Below are positions 58,888 through 64,000 of a stretch of DNA of 64,000 nt, in pieces. The number at the start of each line of letters is the position of its first letter. The first letter of the stretch is position 1. The position numbers and the translations under genes were made by a program. The stretch is from Pseudomonas sp. LB-090624 (lineage in GTDB: Bacteria > Pseudomonadota > Gammaproteobacteria > Pseudomonadales > Pseudomonadaceae). The DNA lies in assembly GCF_003205205.1 (NCBI RefSeq), contig NZ_QJRL01000015.1, positions 50,703 to 114,702 on the forward strand. Direction: 5' to 3'. The notes below the pieces were generated by a model. That model did not search any database and was not told the origin of the DNA. It saw only the letters and a list, made by a program, of their open reading frames with translations.

Positions 58888-58918
58888 TTGACCTTGAAGT
58901 TGACTTCAAGCTTAGCCT
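58888..58918 (+). promoter_or_regulatory. MerR-family-type promoter (19-bp spacer) for the old yellow enzyme gene
   Basis: TTGACC (58888-58893) and TAGCCT (58913-58918) are separated by 19 bases, longer than normal, and the spacer is filled by the perfect inverted repeat CTTGAAGT-TG-ACTTCAAG (58893-58910). This is the architecture of promoters activated by DNA-distorting MerR-type proteins (SoxR, CueR, NmlR). The oxidoreductase start is 53 bases further. No merR gene is in the window. Confidence 0.75.
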
Positions 58919-58970
58919 TCTCCTGAACCTGGCCCACGCAATGCGTGGCAGCCCTTTTCCGGAGATCGCC

Positions 58971-60206
58971 ATGACGCCGTTTCAGCCGCTGCACCTGCCC
59001 AATGGCAGTATCATCCCCAACCGCATCGCCAAGGCTGCGATGGAAGAGAACCTGGCCGCCCCGGACCAGACCCCTTCCGACCAACTGTTGCGCCTTTACC
59101 AGGCCTGGGCCGAAGGCGGTGCCGGGCTGTTGCTGACCGGCAACGTGATGGTCGACCCCAGTGCCATGACTGGCCCTGGCGGGGTGGTGCTCGACGCCAG
59201 CCAACCGCTGCAGCGTTTTCGCGACTGGGCGCGGATAGGCCGGACCCACGGCGCGCAGTTCTGGATGCAGATCAACCACCCAGGGCGGCAGATGCAGGCC
59301 AACCTTGGCCAGCCCACCGTGGCGCCATCGGCCGTTGCCCTCGATATGGGCGGCTTGTCCAGGCTGTTCCCGCGGCCCAGGGCGCTGAACGAGGTCGAGA
59401 TCTCAGCCGTGATCCAGCGCTTCGCGCAGACCGCGGCACTGGCCGAACAGGCCGGCTTCAGTGGTGTGCAGATCCATGCCGCGCACGGCTACCTGCTGAG
59501 CCAGTTCCTGTCGCCCTTGAGCAACCAGCGCCAGGACCGCTGGGGTGGCAGCCTGGAAAACCGCGCACGATTACTGCTGGAAGTGGTCAGGGCCGTCCGC
59601 AAGGTGGTGTCACCCGGTTTTGGCGTGGCAGTGAAGCTGAATTCGGCAGACTTTCAGCGTGGTGGCTTCGAACCGGCGGATGCGCGCCAGGTGGTGCTGT
59701 GGCTGAATGAGTTGCCGGTGGACCTGGTGGAGCTTTCAGGCGGCAGCTACGAAGCACCGGCCATGCAGGGCGAGGCCCGCGATGGCCGCACCTTGGCGCG
59801 CGAAGCCTACTTCCTGGAGTTTGCCCGGGAAATCGCCGCCATCGCCAGGATGCCGGTCATGGTCACCGGCGGTATTCGCCGCCTGGCGGTGGTCGAACAG
59901 GTGCTCGCGAGCGGCGTGGCCATGGCCGGCATGGCCACGGCACTGGCTGTCGAGCCTGCCCTGCCCCGGCGCTGGCACAATGGCGAGACCACCGCCAGCG
60001 CTGGGCTGCAACCCATTCGCTGGAAACGCAAGGCGCTGGCTGCCCTGGCCTACATGGCCCTGGTGAAGCTGCACATGCGCCGGCTGGCCGCAGGCAACAG
60101 GCCCAAGGCGCAGGCGTCGCCCGTGCGGGCCTTGCTGCTAGAGCAGACTTGCACCTGGCTGCGGGTAAGGCAGTACAGGCACAGGATGAAAAGCCGAGTC
60201 GGTTGA
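58971..60206 (+). CDS. NADH:flavin oxidoreductase, old yellow enzyme family
   Basis: 411 residues. OYE-type barrel with FMN and substrate motifs: NRIAKAAMEENLA, MQINHPGRQMQANLGQP, GVQIHAAHGYLLSQFLSP and RQDRWGGSLENRARLLLEVV. It reduces activated C=C bonds or nitro compounds with NAD(P)H. ATG 58971 has GGAG 7 bases upstream. The MerR-type promoter before it points to induction by an electrophile, metal or redox compound. Confidence 0.9.
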   Translation: MTPFQPLHLPNGSIIPNRIAKAAMEENLAAPDQTPSDQLLRLYQAWAEGGAGLLLTGNVMVDPSAMTGPGGVVLDASQPLQRFRDWARIGRTHGAQFWMQINHPGRQMQANLGQPTVAPSAVALDMGGLSRLFPRPRALNEVEISAVIQRFAQTAALAEQAGFSGVQIHAAHGYLLSQFLSPLSNQRQDRWGGSLENRARLLLEVVRAVRKVVSPGFGVAVKLNSADFQRGGFEPADARQVVLWLNELPVDLVELSGGSYEAPAMQGEARDGRTLAREAYFLEFAREIAAIARMPVMVTGGIRRLAVVEQVLASGVAMAGMATALAVEPALPRRWHNGETTASAGLQPIRWKRKALAALAYMALVKLHMRRLAAGNRPKAQASPVRALLLEQTCTWLRVRQYRHRMKSRVG

Positions 60207-60216
60207 ATAGAAACGC

Positions 60217-60235
60217 CGGGGCGCTCTGCGCCCCG
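60217..60235. terminator. Bidirectional hairpin between OYE gene and lipoprotein gene
   Basis: CGGGGCGC and GCGCCCCG form a perfect 8-bp stem with TCT loop in the 53-base convergent gap. No T-run. Confidence 0.5.
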
Positions 60236-60259
60236 ATCGCGACGCAATCCCCGCCTGCC

Positions 60260-60589
60260 TCAGTCCAGGCATTCCTTGGCAGCCTGGCGCAGTTTGTCGC
60301 CAGACAGGAAGCTGCCCTTGTAGAACGTCGCGCGGCTGCCCTCGCGAGCGTCGACCACGTCCAGCACATCATCACTTGCCACGGCACTGGAGGCAGTCAG
60401 CCGATAGCCGTGGGCAATCGACTTTTGCGTGGCCTGGGGGGCCAGCGCCTGCCATTTTGGCAGGACACAGGCGGCGTACTGCTGGGGTGACTTTTTGGTC
60501 AGCTTGCTGGCAGTAGGTTTGCCTGGGGTTGCGCAGCCGGCAAGGCTGGTAATGAGTGCAGAAGCAATCCAGATACGAAAAATAGACAT
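60260..60589 (-). CDS. Small predicted lipoprotein
   Basis: 109 residues. MSIFRIWIASALITSLAGC is a signal peptide with lipobox LAGC. Mature part has two further cysteines (AACVLPKW; KECLD) and the segment VVDAREGSRATFYKGSF. It resembles the lipoprotein at 62418-62786 in plan (CVxP...W early, DxRxxGxRxxF late), so the two may belong to one family. Function unknown. Confidence 0.72.
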   Translation of the reverse strand: MSIFRIWIASALITSLAGCATPGKPTASKLTKKSPQQYAACVLPKWQALAPQATQKSIAHGYRLTASSAVASDDVLDVVDAREGSRATFYKGSFLSGDKLRQAAKECLD

Positions 60590-60867
60590 TTGCAATTGGC
60601 CGTCAAGAACAGGCTGCATTCTAGCGGGGGTTGCGCCAAGTTTCTAATCCACCAATGTCTTACTGCAACCTTTGCGCGCAATTCACATGAAAACGACCAC
60701 CTGACGACACTGCGGCGAGTTCACTACAACCCTGAAACAGCCATTATTTGGTTCAACCTTGGGAACGAAATGAAGCTGCCCTGTTTCTGATTAGCAACAG
60801 CTCCAGGCACTGGCTGGCCAGCCTGGTGACTTCATCGACCCGCGCGCTCGTTTCCCAGGAGAATCCC

Positions 60868-61182
60868 ATGCTGTGGTGGCTGGAACTACTCGCCCAATAT
60901 GCAACCGCCACCGGCCTTGCCGTGTGCTGCATCTTCGTGTTCTGGGCCTTTTCCCTGGCATTCGGCAGCACCTACATGAAGCTGCTCTCAGTCCTGCTGG
61001 CCGCCATGTTGCTGCTGATTGCCGGGTTCCCGCATGGCGTGGACTTTGCGTTGGGCAAGCACCTGGTGCCTGGCGATACCAATGCCCTGCGGCTGTTCCT
61101 TGCCGATGCCTTGGGTGTCATCAGCGCGGTGATGGTCGCCTCGTTTTTCTTCAGCCCAGAGCGACTGCTGGACGAGGCCTGA
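60868..61182 (+). CDS. Small inner-membrane protein
   Basis: 104 residues from ATG 60868 with AGGAG 6 bases upstream. Three hydrophobic helices at about 8-30, 36-52 and 75-92. Short charged tail (SPERLLDEA). No domain recognised. The preceding 278 bases hold no gene. Confidence 0.7.
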   Translation: MLWWLELLAQYATATGLAVCCIFVFWAFSLAFGSTYMKLLSVLLAAMLLLIAGFPHGVDFALGKHLVPGDTNALRLFLADALGVISAVMVASFFFSPERLLDEA

Positions 61183-61279
61183 GCCTGGGTGACACGGCCA
61201 CCTGATATTTCTGCCAGTAGCGTAGACTCGAAGCGCCTGAGAAAGTGGTAGCACCACTGACCTGCACAGGATCCCGCGC

Positions 61280-61492
61280 ATGAGTATTGAACCCAAGATG
61301 ACGCGCTTTTTTTATAACAACGACAGTCTCGCAACAGTGGGTGACGTCACGGTGTTCAGAGGGCTTGACAACATGCCCGTAGCCGAAGTGAAAACGCAAG
61401 CGAAGCCAAGCGTTGGATTGCTGGCGATTGATGGCAGCCACTCTGTTACCGCTGTGCTGGGCAATGACATTTCCCCTGACCCGCTCCCTTGA
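61280..61492 (+). pseudogene. Rhs-like fragment (possible remnant)
   Basis: 70 codons. The pattern RFFYNNDSLATV...VFRGLDNMPVAEV...GLLAIDGSHSV follows the segment found just before the Rhs-associated core in pseudomonad Rhs/YD-repeat toxins (F-Y-N-x3-L-x-T, F-R-x3-x-P-L-A-E, G-L-L-A-x-D-x3-S-V). The usual next part (SAYGH...LGFNGE...YRAYNP) is absent. It is either a decayed remnant or an orphan module. The start has GGAT rather than a good ribosome site. Confidence 0.45.
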
Positions 61493-61650
61493 ATGCTGGG
61501 GCAGAGCCCCGCCGATAGGGGGCATCGCCAATGACTTCGCTGCGGGTTATTCAATGCTGAAGGTTTGTACAAAATAGTTGCGTCCACACCTGCCCTGAGG
61601 CGATGCTCACAGCCTCGTTGAAGCAACTATCAAGGAAGGCCTTTAGCACC

Positions 61651-61866
61651 ATGGAAACGCTTCACAGCATCAAGTCGGACCTGGTGAAGACTGCTGACCA
61701 CCTGGAACAGCTCAGCCAGGCCATGAGCGGCCATGCCAAATTCATGGAGGCCCGCGGAAGTTCACAACGTCAAATCGACGTCACGGCGCACATCAAGTCA
61801 ATCGATGGGGTTGCGGACGAGTTACGCACCGTCGCCGCACGCATCGACGACATCGACGGTGTCTGA
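61651..61866 (+). CDS. Small helical hypothetical protein
   Basis: 71 residues from ATG 61651 with AAGGAAGG about 10 bases upstream. Largely alpha-helical with heptad-like spacing (IKSDLVKTADHLEQLSQAM), acidic end. It could be a coiled-coil or partner-binding peptide. Nothing recognised. Confidence 0.55.
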   Translation: METLHSIKSDLVKTADHLEQLSQAMSGHAKFMEARGSSQRQIDVTAHIKSIDGVADELRTVAARIDDIDGV

Positions 61867-61931
61867 TCCCCGACAGCGCTGATCTACCCGGTATGGGGCA
61901 CATCCCCCATACGCCGGGCAGATGCCTTGCC

Positions 61932-62267
61932 TTAGCTGAACTTGAGCTTCACGACCTTGCTCAGCGCCCAGCCGCTGAATACATAGAACGCATCCAGATA
62001 AAAGCGCCCTGCATAGTTGGGCAACGGTGCGTGATTCAACAGCACGTCTGGATCGGGCGCTGGCGGAACCAAGGCATAGAGGCCGTTGGGCAACACAGCC
62101 AGCGCCACCAGCAACAGGTACGTAGAGGCTTGCAGCAAGGTGGCGCGGCTGCGGAACCTTGCAGACAACGTCAGGCCATAGAAGGCGACCAGGCCAGCAA
62201 CCGGCAGCACCCAGAAATGCGTCGGCATCCCGATAAACATTTCGGCAACAACGCTTCTCGCTTCCAC
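61932..62267 (-). CDS. Small membrane protein
   Basis: 111 residues from GTG 62267 (GGAG 8 bases upstream). Hydrophobic segments at about 14-32, 45-63 and near the end; the loop between contains ALVPPAPDPDVLLNH. No recognised family. Confidence 0.6.
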   Translation of the reverse strand: MEARSVVAEMFIGMPTHFWVLPVAGLVAFYGLTLSARFRSRATLLQASTYLLLVALAVLPNGLYALVPPAPDPDVLLNHAPLPNYAGRFYLDAFYVFSGWALSKVVKLKFS

Positions 62268-62366
62268 CCGCTGTTCTCCATCCAAATGTGCGGATTATTG
62301 CGGGCGAAGTCGGCAAATGCAAAACCCCAGTGCCGGGGTGCACAATTGGCTGTCACTCAACTGCCT

Positions 62367-62400
62367 ACAAAAAGCCCGCTCTCGACAGCGGGCTTTTTGT
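62367..62400. terminator. Strong bidirectional intrinsic terminator
   Basis: A perfect 14-bp stem (ACAAAAAGCCCGCT with AGCGGGCTTTTTGT) around a 6-base loop, with A-run and T-run on the arms so that it works on both strands. On the reverse strand it closes the lipoprotein gene 62418-62786. Confidence 0.85.
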
Positions 62401-62417
62401 GCTTCAAGGCTGGACCA

Positions 62418-62786
62418 TCATGCTTTTGAGCACATCAGTGCGGCATCCAGCAACCTGCCATGGTCATACCACGCATCACGCTGATAGGCCGAGAACTGTT
62501 GGCGGGTACCCGTGCTGCGTAAATCGACAAGCCCGTCAGCCTGGTCAGGGTCGGTACTCTCGATGAACAGCCTGACCGAGTTTTCACCCTCGACTTCGTA
62601 AGTTTTCACATGGCCTGGAAGTTCGCTTTTTACACACCCCAGGTACGCGGGTGGGCTTTTCGCGGTAGTGCCAGAGGTGTTGTCATGGCTGCCACGCACA
62701 TCAGGATCATGCGCGCAGCCCGCCATGAACAACATGACGAACCCCGACACCAGTATTGCACGTGCAAGCGATCTTGAGCTATTCAC
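62418..62786 (-). CDS. Predicted lipoprotein
   Basis: 122 residues from GTG 62786 with AAGGAG 8 bases upstream. A signal peptide with lipobox FMAGC is followed by a mature part with CVKSELPGHVKTYEVEGEN, VRLFIESTDPDQADGLVDL and a late Cys. Similar in plan to the lipoprotein at 60260-60589. Function unknown. Confidence 0.7.
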   Translation of the reverse strand: MNSSRSLARAILVSGFVMLFMAGCAHDPDVRGSHDNTSGTTAKSPPAYLGCVKSELPGHVKTYEVEGENSVRLFIESTDPDQADGLVDLRSTGTRQQFSAYQRDAWYDHGRLLDAALMCSKA

Positions 62787-62990
62787 GCGACACACTCCTT
62801 ACGCCCCCTCGAAGTCCGGCAAAGGATTGCCACATAACCTGCCCTTTTTGAGTTTTCGTAGGCCTATATTACTGCCCAATCACAACCGCCCATTAGCTCG
62901 GTTGGCTATATAGGTTTCGCGTCATGTTTCTGGCGCAGAACTGACAGTGCCAGTGCCCCCGATGCCGCGGGGCTTTCCCCATAACCGGGG

Positions 62991-63089
62991 TTAGCCGATG
63001 AAATTGAGAAACACAAAGGTAGCTGCCAAATCCAGTGCCAGTACGGCAACCACGCTGAAGATCATGTAGTAGCGGTCATCCTGGGTCAT
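62991..63089 (-). CDS. Possible 32-residue membrane peptide
   Basis: ATG 63089 follows GGAG by about 10 bases. Sequence MTQDDRYYMIFSVVAVLALD continues into a single hydrophobic helix and ends NFIG. Too short to judge by composition; kept because the start signal and membrane helix look deliberate. The 200 bases before it on the + strand side (62787-62990) hold no other gene. Confidence 0.4.
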   Translation of the reverse strand: MTQDDRYYMIFSVVAVLALDLAATFVFLNFIG

Positions 63090-63239
63090 TGCTGCGTACT
63101 CCGCTCGGTCTGTTTCCCAGGGTCGCAGCAATAACCGTTCCAGCGCTGCCAAAATCGCTCCGTAAGAGAACGCTGGACACAGACGAATCCATCGCAGACC
63201 CTCTAAATCCACCCACAAGGATGCCCAGGAACAAATGCC

Positions 63240-63797
63240 ATGGATTGCCTGCCGACGCTGTTCACCGATCGTCTTGTTCTCACGCCACTCCAATTGCAGG
63301 ATGCACCCATCATCCAGGCGTTGTTTCCCCAATGGGAGGTAGTCCGTTATCTGGATCGTCGGGTCCCCTGGCCGTATCCAGAAGATGGAGCGCTTGCTTA
63401 TGTCCGCGATGTCGCCCTGCCGGCCATGGCAGCGGGCCGTGAATGGCATTGGATGATCCGCCTGCGTACCAATGCCGAGCGCACCATTGGCAGCATCAGT
63501 TTGTTTGAACAGCCTGGTAACAACAGAGGCTTCTGGCTTGCCCCGCAGTGGTGGGGGAAAGGCTATATGCGTGAAGCATGCAGGATCATCAACGCGTATT
63601 GGTTCGAGACATTGTCGCGCCCGGTCATGCAGGTGCCTAAAGCGGTCGCCAACCACGCCTCCCGCAGGGTCTCAGCGTCTGAGGGTATGCGCTTGGTGAG
63701 CGTACGAGATGGTGAATTTGTCTGTGGGCTGATGCGCGTCGAAATTTGGGAGATGACACGCGCTGAGTGGCTTGGCCGGTCGATAGTCAGCCATTAG
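63240..63797 (+). CDS. GNAT-family N-acetyltransferase (RimJ/RimL-like)
   Basis: 185 residues. LFTDRLVLTPLQLQDAPIIQ at the N terminus is the RimJ/RimL-type start, and the acetyl-CoA pyrophosphate loop is in FWLAPQWWGKGYMREACRI (Q/R-x-x-G-x-G/A variant). It acetylates an amine of a protein, antibiotic or metabolite. AGGA is about 9 bases upstream of the ATG. Confidence 0.85.
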   Translation: MDCLPTLFTDRLVLTPLQLQDAPIIQALFPQWEVVRYLDRRVPWPYPEDGALAYVRDVALPAMAAGREWHWMIRLRTNAERTIGSISLFEQPGNNRGFWLAPQWWGKGYMREACRIINAYWFETLSRPVMQVPKAVANHASRRVSASEGMRLVSVRDGEFVCGLMRVEIWEMTRAEWLGRSIVSH

Positions 63798-63822
63798 TTC
63801 TCATCGGTTCGGGTATCGGGAG

Positions 63823-63867
63823 CTATGGGTCGAAAGCGGCCTGTCGTGAACGGTTATCGACCCATAG
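63823..63867. repeat. Inverted repeat, Pseudomonas intergenic type
   Basis: CTATGGGTCGA and TCGACCCATAG form perfect 11-bp arms with a 23-base centre (containing GCGGCC and TGTCGTGAACGG). This kind of sequence is scattered between genes in pseudomonads; here it follows the GNAT gene and may end its transcript. Confidence 0.55.
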
Positions 63868-63899
63868 CGGCCAGTTCGCCATAAGATCGTCTGCGCCTA

Positions 63900-63950
63900 T
63901 GAGATCGAGCGCCGCCCGCGCGGCGCATCGCGAGCTGCGCTCGCTCCTAC
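63900..63950. repeat. REP-like repeat with two hairpins
   Basis: GCGCCGC/GCGGCGC (63909-63926, loop CCGC) and GCGAGC/GCTCGC (63930-63944) follow each other, ending in CTCCTAC. This matches the GAGCGCCGCCCGCGCGGCGC repeat common between P. putida genes. Confidence 0.65.
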
Positions 63951-64000
63951 GTCTATTTCGGGCCAATTATTCCTGTGAGGTTTGCGCGCGAAGGCTTTGG

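Noticed and set aside
62991..63656. 221-codon reverse frame across the GNAT gene
   Set aside because: Most of it is antisense to the better supported acetyltransferase at 63240-63797; only the last 32 codons have a plausible start of their own.
1..64000. CRISPR arrays, tRNA/rRNA genes, insertion sequences, prophage or integron sites
   Set aside because: No regularly spaced repeats, cloverleaf-like sequences, transposase or integrase motifs were found on reading both strands.

Overview
The window reads as a chromosomal segment of a fluorescent pseudomonad, most likely of the Pseudomonas putida group. It has uniformly high GC and long shadow reading frames. It carries paired GTGGGAGCGGGTTTACC-type REP elements and a lexA2-imuA-imuB-dnaE2 mutagenesis cassette with an AGTAC-N4-GTGCT operator. 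From memory, the gene order exopolysaccharide cluster - atoE/scoBA - aldo-keto reductase - dnaE2/imuB/imuA/lexA2 matches P. putida KT2440; no search was run. I saw no rRNA, tRNA, CRISPR array, prophage or insertion sequence.

Layout. (1) 1-8.9 kb: one edge of an exopolysaccharide locus. An O-antigen-ligase-type membrane protein (cut by the window edge), an exported TIM-barrel glycosidase and a UDP-sugar 4-epimerase run forward. They converge on a reverse operon for secretion: short Wza-like export protein, outer-membrane barrel, Wzz-like co-polymerase, tyrosine-kinase-type ATPase. A 58-codon secreted peptide gene with a PEP-CTERM-like tail precedes that operon. (2) 9.3-14.2 kb: ketone-body/short-chain fatty acid use (atoE, scoB, scoA) with a divergent LysR gene and an aldo-keto reductase. 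(3) 14.2-20.0 kb: the LexA2 translesion cassette. (4) 20.1-31.9 kb: accessory catabolism, comprising a HAD phosphatase, a LysR regulator, an aromatic-acid-type transporter, and a NIPSNAP/flavoprotein/SDR operon with a PobR-like AraC regulator. It is followed by an M20 hydrolase/symporter/amidase/IclR unit. (5) 32.1-41.8 kb: a UvrA2-type ABC ATPase, an EmrAB-like efflux pair, two other carriers and small exported proteins. (6) 41.9-43.4 kb: a DAHP synthase gene behind a clear attenuation-type leader. One short peptide carries six aromatic codons in seven and ends at a stop followed by a strong intrinsic terminator; a second Tyr-rich peptide lies between terminator and gene. (7) 43.5-52.3 kb: two single-domain parvulins flank a yejA-yejB-yejE transporter (no ATPase gene beside it), 3-hydroxybutyrate dehydrogenase and ecotin; then an autotransporter with about eight short repeats. 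(8) 52.3-58.3 kb: two LysE/RhtB exporters around an AraC regulator, a PPP-type phosphatase, a nitrilase-like hydrolase, Ogt and a WaaZ-like protein. (9) 58.3-64 kb: small hypothetical genes, an old-yellow-enzyme gene behind a textbook MerR-type 19-bp-spacer promoter, an Rhs-like fragment, lipoproteins, a GNAT acetyltransferase and repeat DNA.

The strongest leads are the DAHP synthase leader with tandem aromatic-rich peptides, the small PEP-CTERM-like peptide at the exopolysaccharide operon, and the MerR-type promoter with no MerR gene in sight. Start sites were chosen by ribosome-binding site and overlap; functions come from reading motifs, not database searches.
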